From Candidatus Thorarchaeota archaeon (GTDB lineage: Archaea; Asgardarchaeota; Thorarchaeia; Thorarchaeales; Thorarchaeaceae), in NCBI GenBank assembly GCA_029855935.1, contig JAGSHN010000004.1, positions 1-64,000 on the forward strand: a DNA stretch of 64,000 bases. The letters are read 5' to 3'. Every line of letters starts with the position of its first letter. The stretch's first letter is position 1. The notes beneath the pieces were generated by a model. It saw only the letters and a program-made list of their open reading frames with translations. It searched no databases and was not told the origin of the DNA. The translations under genes were made by a program, and so were the position numbers. This document shows positions 47,944 to 57,218 of this stretch, one piece after another.

Positions 47944-48561
47944 ATGGGTCGGCCAAAGAAGGACAGACGAGAGGAGCACTACTACAGGCAGGCGAAACGG
48001 CACGGCTATAGAGCACGGTCCGCGTACAAGCTCAAGCAGATCATCCGCAGGTTCAACCTCTTAAGGGGCGTTGACAAGGTCGTCGAGTTGTGTTCCAGTC
48101 CCGGAGGATGGACACAAGTCCTCATGGAGATGGGGCAGAACCTTGAGATCGTAGCAGTCGACCTCACACCGATGATGCCAATCGCTGGAATACATTTCAT
48201 TCAGGGCGATATCACAGAGGAGGCCACACTAGAACAGATAGTCAATGTGATGCGCGGGAGTGCTGACCTCGTTGTGGCCGACTGCTCACCCAAAGTCAGC
48301 GGCCACTGGGAACTCGATGTGGCCAGACAGCTGGAACTCGCAAGACGTACCCTAGAGATAGGACAGAGATTGCTGGGGCCACAGGGAAAAGTCGTCACAA
48401 AGGTATTTCAGGGGCCGGGATTCCAAGAGCTCATGAGAGAGGTACGGCAGACCTTCTCCACTGTACGTCTTGTCAAGCCAGATGCATCGCGACGAACAAG
48501 TGCCGAGATCTATCTCGTGGCCATCGGTCCGAGGCGACAGTACAGCGACGACGAGCTATGA
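47944..48561 (+). CDS. rlmE: FtsJ/RlmE-type 2'-O-methyltransferase
   Basis: 'YRARSAYKLKQI', 'VVELCSSPGGWTQVL', 'SADLVVADCSPKVSG'. Confidence 0.93.
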   Translation: MGRPKKDRREEHYYRQAKRHGYRARSAYKLKQIIRRFNLLRGVDKVVELCSSPGGWTQVLMEMGQNLEIVAVDLTPMMPIAGIHFIQGDITEEATLEQIVNVMRGSADLVVADCSPKVSGHWELDVARQLELARRTLEIGQRLLGPQGKVVTKVFQGPGFQELMREVRQTFSTVRLVKPDASRRTSAEIYLVAIGPRRQYSDDEL

Positions 48562-48927
48562 CGACGTGTTGGCGCCCAATATCCACTCCTCAAGACTCTT
48601 GCATGACAGCGGAGAGTCAGGCTGACGTGCACCGCATCTTGAGATCTTCAGGCAGTGGAAGCATGGGCAGCCATTCAGGTCCGATAGACGAGTGTGCTCC
48701 TCTGATGTCACCTGCCCCCGAAGTATGTATCTTGTCTGTTCCAAATCCTGTTTCTGCATTACTTGTCCCTCTGATATGAGCTGTTCCATGGTCGTCTGTA
48801 TTTCGCTGGTGTCAATTGCAAGAGTATCGGTCAATTCCTCGAACAGTAGCCCCCTGCTTCCTGCGGCTCTGAGAGCATCCAGGATACGGTCGGCTACTTT
48901 CATTTCAATGACCTTGTGAATAGACAC
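48556..48927 (-). CDS. winged-helix protein with C-terminal Cys motif, RPC34-like
   Basis: wHTH 'LLFEELTDTLAIDTSEIQTTMEQLISEGQV' followed by 'CPCFHCLKISRCGARQPDSPLSCKSLEEWI'. Confidence 0.6.
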   Translation of the reverse strand: MSIHKVIEMKVADRILDALRAAGSRGLLFEELTDTLAIDTSEIQTTMEQLISEGQVMQKQDLEQTRYILRGQVTSEEHTRLSDLNGCPCFHCLKISRCGARQPDSPLSCKSLEEWILGANTSS

Positions 48928-49059
48928 ACGACAAGAGTAGACGAATTACGCGGCCCCATATTTAATGTTCGGAAGCTGCCAGTCCACTAGCGTATCACAT
49001 GGTACTAACTTGTGCATAGATGAACATTTCGAACAGGGAATGCGTGTACAAGCGACTAA

Positions 49060-49410
49060 TCATGGCCGACGCTCCCGTCGGCGTTTCTGCTCCACGGTAT
49101 AGAGTGCCGCGCCAATGAGACTATGAGGCCAGTCCTCCGGCAGTGCCTTGGCCAGCGGCGTGCGGGAAGAACGGGATGCCGAGCCGATCTTTCGTGATGA
49201 GCGGGCTTTGCGCTCGGCAATCTCCTGCGGCGAGTAGGGACGTACTGCAACATAGGGATGTTTCACGGGACCAAAGACATCAACAATCATCCCCACCGGT
49301 TCGACGCGCTTGTCAACCACCTCGACGCCCAGAGGGGGCGGCCGATCGCATCGCAGAATGATGGTGCCACGCTTCGATATGTGGCTGACAGTTCCGACAC
49401 GACGGGGCAT
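49060..49410 (-). CDS. gar1: H/ACA RNP protein Gar1
   Basis: 'GTVSHISKRGTIILRCD...VVDKRVEPVGMIVDVFGPVKHPYVAVRP'. Confidence 0.88.
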   Translation of the reverse strand: MPRRVGTVSHISKRGTIILRCDRPPPLGVEVVDKRVEPVGMIVDVFGPVKHPYVAVRPYSPQEIAERKARSSRKIGSASRSSRTPLAKALPEDWPHSLIGAALYTVEQKRRRERRP

Positions 49411-49417
49411 TCACTAT

Positions 49418-49777
49418 TCACCTGCGTTTGCGGCCCTTCTTCTTCTTGCTGCGCTTCTCTGCTGCGGCCCTTGCAGCCTCACGCTGCGCCACCAGCCTAC
49501 GTACGCCCTTCGCGAGCACTAACAGGAGCCTCTTCTTCTTGTGCCCTGCCGGGTTGCTCACAACAATGTAGCCAGTTTCTCGCGTCCAGTCACGAGGATA
49601 CCTCTTCTCAGGATGTGGTTCGACCTCAAGCCCAGCAGAGCGTGCAGCGGCGGCAAGGATGTCGAGAGTGACATTTGGAGCAGCCAAGTTCGAGGGGATT
49701 CTTCGGCCCTGCGACCTTGACAGTGTTGAGTCTAGGTAGACGGGCCAGACTATGACCTTTCCCTCGTGCGGACGCAT
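49418..49777 (-). CDS. srp19: SRP19
   Basis: 'VIVWPVYLDSTLSRSQGRRIPSNLAAPNVTLDILAAAARSAGL...YPRDWTRETGYIVV', Lys/Arg-rich tail. Confidence 0.92.
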   Translation of the reverse strand: MRPHEGKVIVWPVYLDSTLSRSQGRRIPSNLAAPNVTLDILAAAARSAGLEVEPHPEKRYPRDWTRETGYIVVSNPAGHKKKRLLLVLAKGVRRLVAQREAARAAAEKRSKKKKGRKRR

Positions 49778-49900
49778 TTCTGCTCAGCCTCATTGTTGAG
49801 AGCAAAACGCGGTCTTTTTATCTTTGCCATAGAGTATTGAGGACCTGACCCGCCTTTGTGGCGAAATGAGCACATTGAGAGTCTCGTGGAGTCGTAGACC

Positions 49901-50383
49901 GTGGTACGAAAGAGCAAGGATGTCTACTTTGCAGAAATAGCTGATCTCGTTTCCTCACGGAGCACGTGCCTCAGAAACCAAGTGGGAGCAGTGTTGGTCA
50001 AGGATGGACAGATACTCTCCACCGGGTACAATGGCGCGCCTCGCGGGCTGCCACACTGTAGCGAGGTGGGCTGCCTTCGCGAGCGGTTGGGAGTGCCTCC
50101 GGGGGAACGACACGAGTTGTGCAGAGGACTCCATGCCGAGCAGAACGCCATAATACAGGCTGCATACCACGGGGTAAGCGTGAGAGGGGCGATACTCTAC
50201 TGCACCACACGGCCGTGCAGCATATGTACAAAGATGCTGATTAACGCGGGGATTGAAGAGATAATCTACATTGAGGAGTATGACGATAAGCTTGCAGCTG
50301 AGCTCGTCAAGGAGGCCGGGCTAAAGATTCGTAGAGTAGATGTCCCGCGTCGCTACGGCAGGACGGCCAGACAGGCAGACTAG
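49901..50383 (+). CDS. dCMP/CMP deaminase family protein
   Basis: '[29 protein letters not shown]', 'LHAEQNAI', '[17 protein letters not shown]'. Confidence 0.9.
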   Translation: MVRKSKDVYFAEIADLVSSRSTCLRNQVGAVLVKDGQILSTGYNGAPRGLPHCSEVGCLRERLGVPPGERHELCRGLHAEQNAIIQAAYHGVSVRGAILYCTTRPCSICTKMLINAGIEEIIYIEEYDDKLAAELVKEAGLKIRRVDVPRRYGRTARQAD

Positions 50384-50460
50384 TGACCGCAAGACTGTCT
50401 GAAAACGCTTAAAGCAATGTACATCATCAACAGGTCAAACATCGTGAAGAGTGAGCCTGA

Positions 50461-51375
50461 ATGGGTGTTCTGCACAATCTCATTAGCATTCAGGACCTCA
50501 CACGGGATACCATAGACATGATTCTTGACCACGCGCGGGACATGGAGCCTCTCGCCGTCAAGAGGAGCAAGGTGCTCGACGGAAAGATCATGGCCTGCCT
50601 GTTCTTCGAGCCATCCACGCGCACTAGACTCTCCTTCGAGAGTGCTATGCTGCGCCTTGGAGGGAGTGTGTTGGGGTTTGCCGAGGCGGGCGTGTCCAGT
50701 GCAGGAGGCAAGGGCGAGACCCTTGCTGATACGATAAGAACAGTGGAACGCTACGCTGATGTGATTGTCATTAGGCATCCCCTTGATGGGTCCGCGAGAG
50801 TCGCTGCGGAGTTCGCCACCTGTCCGGTCGTCAATGCTGGCAGCGGCGCAGAGGAGCATCCGACACAGGCGCTCTTGGACCTATACTCGATTCGTAGGAT
50901 GAAGGGATGCATTGACGGACTCACTATCTCGTTGTGTGGGGATTTGAAGTTTGGCAGGACTGTGCACTCGCTTGCGATGGCGCTGACAATGTATGATGTG
51001 GATATGATACTCGCGGCGCCGAAACAACTGCGAATGAAGCCCTCCATCATTGCCGAGATGGAGAAGGCGGGGGTCAGGGTTCGACAGGTGAATCATATAG
51101 AGGATGCATTACAGGACGCCGACGTTGTGTATATGACCCGTATTCAGAAGGAGAGATTTCCAGACATCCGTGAGTACAATGCTGTAAGGGGCCACTTCAG
51201 GTTGAGGAGAGAGGACCTCGAACTGCTCAAGAAGGATGCCATCATCCTTCATCCCCTACCACGCGTCGACGAGCTGGATCCGGACATTGATGACTCACCT
51301 CACGCAAAGTACTTCGAGCAAGTTGAGGCAGGTGTTGTCACAAGAATGGCAATCCTTGACCTCATCCTCGGTTGA
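50461..51375 (+). CDS. pyrB: aspartate carbamoyltransferase catalytic subunit
   Basis: 'FFEPSTRTRLSFESAMLRLGG', 'HPTQALLDLYSI', 'ILHPLPRVDEL'. Confidence 0.96.
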   Translation: MGVLHNLISIQDLTRDTIDMILDHARDMEPLAVKRSKVLDGKIMACLFFEPSTRTRLSFESAMLRLGGSVLGFAEAGVSSAGGKGETLADTIRTVERYADVIVIRHPLDGSARVAAEFATCPVVNAGSGAEEHPTQALLDLYSIRRMKGCIDGLTISLCGDLKFGRTVHSLAMALTMYDVDMILAAPKQLRMKPSIIAEMEKAGVRVRQVNHIEDALQDADVVYMTRIQKERFPDIREYNAVRGHFRLRREDLELLKKDAIILHPLPRVDELDPDIDDSPHAKYFEQVEAGVVTRMAILDLILG

Positions 51376-52096
51376 ACTGGCTGTCATCGCGAAGGTGCCT
51401 GACCAAGGTTTCCGTTGAGGCAATCCTGCACACACCGAGCGGGATACGCATCTGTTCAGCGAGGTCTATCGCGAGCCGGTCCACAGAGCTCGCTCCGTGA
51501 AGGACCACAAGTGAGGGCTTGAACTCCTGCGACCGTATCGCAATCATTGCGGCACGTCCGGTACTGACCCGGGTGAAGATGATACATCGTTCGGTAGTCG
51601 CGCCAAAGAGCTTGAGAAAAGCATCGCTATTCAGCTCCTTCACCGCGCGCTCGATGTCAACGAGAGTAAAGCCGTAGATGTCGCGATCAAGATACTGTGA
51701 GCCCGCTATCACATCGCAGTCGAGTATCTCACAGAACCTACGCGCCGTAATAGGCGAACTGAACTCCCTCATTGCGAGAACGATGTTCAGGTCGACAAGG
51801 TCGACATCCATCATACGACCATACGCGGAGATCACCTGACCGCCATTCTGTTCATCGAGTTCAAGAAGTGCCTGTACAAAGCGGCGAATTGTGGTAGTTC
51901 CTGGCGATTTCCTCCGACCAGACTCGTAGTCGCTGATGACACTGGGACTGATGTTGAGGTGGTCAGCAAGCGCCGCCTGAGGAATTCGAAATCGCTCTCG
52001 CCAGACACGCATCATGTGTCCCGGATGGTCGGAGAGAGCAATCTCACCAGCAATCCTTCGAGCAAGCTGTTCCCGGACAGTAGTATGTAGCGACAT
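51362..52096 (-). CDS. XRE-family HTH regulator with conserved C-terminal domain
   Basis: 'FRIPQAALADHLNISPSVISDYESGRRKSPGTTTIRRFVQALLEL'. Start set at MSLHTTVR. Confidence 0.82.
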   Translation of the reverse strand: MSLHTTVREQLARRIAGEIALSDHPGHMMRVWRERFRIPQAALADHLNISPSVISDYESGRRKSPGTTTIRRFVQALLELDEQNGGQVISAYGRMMDVDLVDLNIVLAMREFSSPITARRFCEILDCDVIAGSQYLDRDIYGFTLVDIERAVKELNSDAFLKLFGATTERCIIFTRVSTGRAAMIAIRSQEFKPSLVVLHGASSVDRLAIDLAEQMRIPLGVCRIASTETLVRHLRDDSQFNRG

Positions 52097-52238
52097 AGTG
52101 ACCACAAGTTCACCCGAGGCGCAGAGGCGAGATAGCACGCCAGCCCCGACTATAGCAGAGTAGTGGAGTGAGAGATAACGATTTCGGCAACGAAGAGCTG
52201 CACGGGCAGAGTTTCGCGGAGAAGTAGAGAGATGTTGG

Positions 52239-52341
52239 TGGGCCGGACGAGATTTGAACTCGCGACCTCTTGGATGCTTGCTCTGGGACAACAGTCACAG
52301 AGTCCCAAACCAAGCGTCATACCAAGCTAGACCACCGACCC
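52239..52341 (-). tRNA. tRNA-Pro (TGG) with a 29-nt intron (52275-52303); CCA encoded
   Basis: Acceptor GGGTCGG/CCGGCCC; anticodon loop TTTGGG|T. BHB: TTTG/CAAG central helix, GGA and CAT bulges, intron hairpin CTCTG/CAGAG. Confidence 0.92.
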
Positions 52342-52411
52342 ACGGTCTATCGTCTTCTCTTCACGATTTCGATATAAGAATAGCGGAGTCGACAGACCTT
52401 CATTAGTGGCC

Positions 52412-54820
52412 TCAACGAGGCGTCAGCTCTATCACGTGGGGCAGGCCATCATCGGACAGTGGTACCTCGGTGTATCGCTCCTTGATCACGCTGTCTGTGG
52501 GCCGACCGTCGACATATGCGATGAATTGTTCTCCAGAGACCGCACGGAACTGGACCCGAATCCTGCGAGAGGGCGGAACCCAAGCACCCAATCGCTGTCC
52601 GAGCGAGAGGCGATAGCCGCCAGAGGAGGTTGTCTCGAACCTCATGGGAGTGACCGAGTGATTGCCCACATTGGATATTCCATCATCCTCGAAGAACACG
52701 AATTCAGAACTGCCTCCGGGAAATGCCCACAATATCAGGTCGCCCTGATCCTCGCCTGTGTGCTGCACAACTCGTCCAGTAGGAATGATATGACCACCAC
52801 GAACAAACACCGGGACCACGCGCAAAGGCGCCTCGACAGTCAAATGTGTCGGGCCTATGATGTGCTCATCGGTCCAGAGTGAGTACCAGATGCCTCGTGG
52901 GAAGTACACCTCTCTAGACTCCATGCCGGGCCTGACAATGGGGGCGACCATGAGCGCAGGGCCCACCATAAACTGATCATCGAGAGCATATGTCGTGACA
53001 TCATCCTGAAACTCAAGCACGAGGGGGCGCATTATTGGGCAGCCAGTCGTGTGGGCCTCCCACGCCAACGAATAGAGATATCGCAGTAGACTATACCTGA
53101 GATCGATAGCTTGCCGAATGATGTCCTCTACCTCTGGTCCAAACAGCCACGGCTCCTGACGCGCAGATGAGATGTTAGAATGGTTTCTGAAGAATGGGTA
53201 GAAGCAGCCCACCTGATACCAGCGGGCCAACAGATCTCCCGTCACGTCGTCCCAGAACCCACCAACATCCGCACCACATATGGGTACACCGGAGAGCCCA
53301 AGATTGAGAAGCATTGGAATGGAGAGACGAAGATGTTCCCAAGATGACCTGTTGTCACCAGTCCACGTGGCCGCATATCGCTGGTAGCCTGCAAAGCCCG
53401 AGCGGGTGAGTATAAATGGCCTCTGAGAGGGACGAAGCCGTTTGAGCCCATCAAATGTAGATATCGTCATATGAAGGCCATAGAGATTCCTAAGACGCGG
53501 CTCCCAGGGTCGCCCCTCAGAGTCGACCACGTTGCGCATAGAATACTCCTCTCGAAGACCGACATAGATGCAGTTGCTGGGTTCATTCATGTCAAGCCAG
53601 CTGCTCAGCGATGTCATTGAGAGACGCTCGTATTTTGAGGCGAACCACTCTCTCACCTCGCTGCGGGAGAAATCCGGAAAGACTGTTTCACCGGGCCAGA
53701 CGAGCCCCACATAGACGGATCCGTCACGATTCCTCAAGAAGTAGTCACTTGCCAAGCCCTCGTCGTAGAGGTCAAAGCCCTCCTCCTTCTTGACGCCGGG
53801 ATCGATGATTGTCATGACTTGAAATCCCATCTGGCCGAGGCGAGCAACAAAGTCGGAGGGGTCGGGGAACACTTGTCTGTCCCAAGTGAATATGCGGTAC
53901 CCGTCCATATAGGCGATGTCCAGCACCAGTGTATCACAGGGAATCGCCCGACGACGGTACTCTCTGGCGAGACTCAAGATGTCGTCCTCACTCTCGTACT
54001 CCATCCAGCGTGAGTGCTGATGCCCCATCGCCCACCGAGGCACGAGGTGCGGCCTCCCAGTCAGACTGGTATATGCATCAATCACGTCTCTCATCCGCGG
54101 GCCGACGAAGACATAGTAGTCCAGTGGACCATCGGGCGCCCCGAATGCGTAGTGTCCGGCAGATGTCGATGCTAGGTCAAAGAAGGTACGATACGAGTTG
54201 TCAAGGAATACCCCATGCGCCCTACCGTCCCGAAGAACAATGAAGAATGGAATGGACTGATAGAGAGGATCGGAGTCAGGGCCGTATTCGGGGTCGTCTG
54301 TATTCCACATCTCATAGTAGAGACCACGCTTGTCGAGACCGTGCGCCTTCTCACCAAGACCATAGAATCTCTCCTCACCAAGCATTGTCCTTCTGCAGAC
54401 GAATCCGCTCTCAGTCCACTCTATCCCGCCCGTGGTGTCATCCTCGGCAATCACGGTCCCCGTGGAGTCTCTCAACACAATCCGGAGCGGTGCGAACTCC
54501 AACGTGAGGGACAGGTCCGGGGTTCTGAGATGCCACGCAGTATCACCCTTGGACACCTCGCATGTGGTCTCTGTACCAAGTCCGACCACTGACCAAGACG
54601 GCTCTCCACGCAACACATCGCTCCGCGATGCCTGAACACGTATTGTGCGCGATGACACTACCGTGATGCGAAGACGACCCGCATCCAGCTCGAAATCGAA
54701 GGCGCGGCCCATCGCATCTGATGCCTCACCGCGGTATCGGACCACTATCACAGTAGACCACTCAATCACGGTTTGGAGTGCTCTCTTTTTTCGCTTTTGA
54801 CTGGCAATCATCTTGGTCAT
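52412..54820 (-). CDS. GH31 family glycosidase (alpha-glucosidase-like)
   Basis: 'SSWLDMNEPSNC' nucleophile motif, 'PFILTRSGFAGYQRYAATWTGDN', 'ICGADVGGFWDD'. Start placed at an internal Met. Confidence 0.9.
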   Translation of the reverse strand: MTKMIASQKRKKRALQTVIEWSTVIVVRYRGEASDAMGRAFDFELDAGRLRITVVSSRTIRVQASRSDVLRGEPSWSVVGLGTETTCEVSKGDTAWHLRTPDLSLTLEFAPLRIVLRDSTGTVIAEDDTTGGIEWTESGFVCRRTMLGEERFYGLGEKAHGLDKRGLYYEMWNTDDPEYGPDSDPLYQSIPFFIVLRDGRAHGVFLDNSYRTFFDLASTSAGHYAFGAPDGPLDYYVFVGPRMRDVIDAYTSLTGRPHLVPRWAMGHQHSRWMEYESEDDILSLAREYRRRAIPCDTLVLDIAYMDGYRIFTWDRQVFPDPSDFVARLGQMGFQVMTIIDPGVKKEEGFDLYDEGLASDYFLRNRDGSVYVGLVWPGETVFPDFSRSEVREWFASKYERLSMTSLSSWLDMNEPSNCIYVGLREEYSMRNVVDSEGRPWEPRLRNLYGLHMTISTFDGLKRLRPSQRPFILTRSGFAGYQRYAATWTGDNRSSWEHLRLSIPMLLNLGLSGVPICGADVGGFWDDVTGDLLARWYQVGCFYPFFRNHSNISSARQEPWLFGPEVEDIIRQAIDLRYSLLRYLYSLAWEAHTTGCPIMRPLVLEFQDDVTTYALDDQFMVGPALMVAPIVRPGMESREVYFPRGIWYSLWTDEHIIGPTHLTVEAPLRVVPVFVRGGHIIPTGRVVQHTGEDQGDLILWAFPGGSSEFVFFEDDGISNVGNHSVTPMRFETTSSGGYRLSLGQRLGAWVPPSRRIRVQFRAVSGEQFIAYVDGRPTDSVIKERYTEVPLSDDGLPHVIELTPR

Positions 54821-54904
54821 CAAGCGTAATGCCCCATCTGAAATGGCATCCCTCAGCGTGCCATGAGAACTGAGAAAAGGCGCTGCCGCACACAGTTTCA
54901 CCTG

Positions 54905-55807
54905 GTGATCTCAATTCGACGTAACAATGTGATCATCGATGACACCTTTGCCGAGGCCTTCTCAATGCACATGAACAGGACGATAATCACTGCATATAGT
55001 GCAGAGTGGGCACGAGTGACCGCCCTTGAAGCTACTGGCTTTGGAACCTCTGTCATAATGGCGCCTGCAGAGGCAGGCGTTGAGCGTGTCCTCGGTCCAG
55101 AGGAAACCCCCGATGGAAGGCCTGGTATTGGAGTGATCTTTGCGACAGCGAAGAAGGGCGACTTGGAACAACAGCTGGTTGCACGACTCAGTCAGTGCGT
55201 CCTCACGAGTCCAACGGCCTGCGCCTATGATGACACTCCTGATCCACGAGAAACATATCCTGTGGGACGCAAGATTGCACTATTCGGCGACGGATATCAG
55301 ACAAAGAAAGGACCGATTGGTGGTCGCGTTCTGTGGCTCGTGCCAAGAATGAGTGGGACCTTTGTCATCCAAGAGGGATTTGGACGCACAAAGGGTGTTG
55401 CTGGGGGAAACATCATCTACTTTTGCAAGGACGTAGAAACGGGAATGACAAGTGGTAGGGCTGCTGTACAGGCAATCGAACGGATCGAGGGCGCATACAC
55501 CCCATTTCCGGGAGGGCTTGTCGGCTCTGGCTCAAAGATTGGTTCAAAGTATGGTCTTCCTGCGTCAACGAACGAACGGTTCTGTCCCACAATCAGGACA
55601 CTCGTTGAGGAATCGGAGGTGCCGCCGGAATGCAACTTTGTCGTCGAGATAGTCATCAATGGTCTGAGTGAAACGGTCGTGCGGCGGGCTATGCGTGTCG
55701 CCATTGAAACCGTCTGCGAGTATCCCGGCGTCATCCGGGTCACAGCAGGCAACTTTGGAGGAAAACTAGGCAAGTATATGATTCCCTTGCACGAGTTGCT
55801 CAGGTAA
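54905..55807 (+). CDS. ftr: formylmethanofuran:tetrahydromethanopterin formyltransferase
   Basis: 'NNVIIDDTFAEAFSMHMNRTIITA', 'SKYGLPASTNERFCPTIR'; GTG start at 54905 gives the expected N-terminus. Confidence 0.92.
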   Translation: MISIRRNNVIIDDTFAEAFSMHMNRTIITAYSAEWARVTALEATGFGTSVIMAPAEAGVERVLGPEETPDGRPGIGVIFATAKKGDLEQQLVARLSQCVLTSPTACAYDDTPDPRETYPVGRKIALFGDGYQTKKGPIGGRVLWLVPRMSGTFVIQEGFGRTKGVAGGNIIYFCKDVETGMTSGRAAVQAIERIEGAYTPFPGGLVGSGSKIGSKYGLPASTNERFCPTIRTLVEESEVPPECNFVVEIVINGLSETVVRRAMRVAIETVCEYPGVIRVTAGNFGGKLGKYMIPLHELLR

Positions 55808-55916
55808 GCCGCATATCAGCCAACACAGCGGAATCGGGGAAGGACCATTATACGTCAAGAGCACCTCAACAATGTCAGAAAGCTTTATCTCAGATTCGCA
55901 GACAGCCTCTTGCGGT

Positions 55917-55991
55917 GCCCCAGTAGCTTAGCCCGGTTAGATCGCCTCCTTGGTAAGGAGGAGGCCGCGGGTTCAAATCCCGCCTGGGGCT
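55917..55991 (+). tRNA. tRNA-Thr (GGT); CCA encoded
   Basis: Acceptor GCCCCAG/CTGGGGC, anticodon stem CCTCC/GGAGG with loop TTGGTAA. Confidence 0.93.
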
Positions 55992-56030
55992 CCACCATCT
56001 AGTTTTGTATCTCATCTGCTGTAGGACGTT

Positions 56031-56255
56031 CTAGTGAAGCCGGCGCCTCTTACCGCGAAGGAGCATCAGACGCTGTGCCTCTTCCGCGCCAACAAGCCTC
56101 GTAAGCTCTCTGCGCGCACGATCTTCGTCAGGCTCAGCCAACCATCTCTCCACCTCTTTCCTCAATGCGGGAGAGAGGTCTTGGGCCAGCTTCTTCGCCC
56201 TACCCTTCTTATCAAGGTCGAAATCGTCAGGTCCGAGAAGACTCATTCTAATCAC
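56031..56255 (-). CDS. small hypothetical protein
   Basis: 74 aa charged ORF in its own intergenic space; no family recognised. Confidence 0.4.
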   Translation of the reverse strand: MIRMSLLGPDDFDLDKKGRAKKLAQDLSPALRKEVERWLAEPDEDRARRELTRLVGAEEAQRLMLLRGKRRRLH

Positions 56256-56341
56256 TATTCACTCTGCAGTACGAGAATATGACCTTTGGCATCGGGCAGA
56301 GGGGACAAGGGTTTTATCAGAACGACTAATCGGAGTGACTG

Positions 56342-57214
56342 GTGCACTCTCCTGTGACAGTTACACTGCGAATCAGAGAGCCGCCCGATATCCCCATCGA
56401 GGCGGAAACAATCAGACCACGACTGTTCGTCGGAAAGAGTCTCTCAGAGATAGAGCGACTCCCAATACGGCAGGGAAATGCAACGAGGTGCCTGTCGGAT
56501 TTCTTCGATGTTACAGGACAGACAGCATTCACCCCGGAGGAGATGACCATTGTCGTGGAGGGTGACCTGAAACGCGTGAAGATGATAGGCGCGGGGATGG
56601 ATGGTGGCAGAATCAAGGTCAATGGAGATGTCGGGATGTATCTTGGCATGCGGATGCAGGCAGGGCGCATCGTTGTCAGAGGCTCCGTGGGATCTTGGGC
56701 TGCAGCCGAGATGAGTGGGGGGAACATTCAGATTGAGGGCGATGCAGGAGACTATCTGTGCGCGGCACTCAGAGGGAGTACAGAAGGGATGCGTGGAGGC
56801 AGGGTCTACGTTGCAGGGTCTGCCGGACGAGTGATGGCGGCAAACATGCGGAGAGGATTCATTGTCATCCGTGGTGATGTCGGAGAGATGGCTGGTGCTG
56901 GTATGCGTGGAGGTACGATAGTCGTGTGCGGACGGCTCTCTCAGCGTGCGGGTGTCCATGGCACCCGGGGGATGGTCTTCGTAATGGGAGAGGTAACATC
57001 ACTGCCACCCACCTTCAGATATAGTGGGACTGGGCCGAGTGAGTTCATCCCCTATTACCTGAGATATGTTGCCTCCCGAAGACCGGACTTTGTGGAGAAT
57101 GTCGACTACACAGAGGACTGGATAAAGTTTCAAGGGGACTTCGCAGAGGACACGCCACGAATGGAGGTATTTGCAGCGAGCAAGGACAACGAACATCTGA
57201 TATCAGGGGTGTGA
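56342..57214 (+). CDS. fwdC: formylmethanofuran dehydrogenase subunit C-like
   Basis: Repeated beta-helix 'GGRIKVNGDVGMYLGMRMQAGRIVVRGSVGSWAAAEMSGGNIQIEGDAG' plus 'GTIVVCGRLSQRAGVHGTRGMVFVMGEV'. Confidence 0.82.
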   Translation: MHSPVTVTLRIREPPDIPIEAETIRPRLFVGKSLSEIERLPIRQGNATRCLSDFFDVTGQTAFTPEEMTIVVEGDLKRVKMIGAGMDGGRIKVNGDVGMYLGMRMQAGRIVVRGSVGSWAAAEMSGGNIQIEGDAGDYLCAALRGSTEGMRGGRVYVAGSAGRVMAANMRRGFIVIRGDVGEMAGAGMRGGTIVVCGRLSQRAGVHGTRGMVFVMGEVTSLPPTFRYSGTGPSEFIPYYLRYVASRRPDFVENVDYTEDWIKFQGDFAEDTPRMEVFAASKDNEHLISGV

Positions 57215-57218
57215 CACC

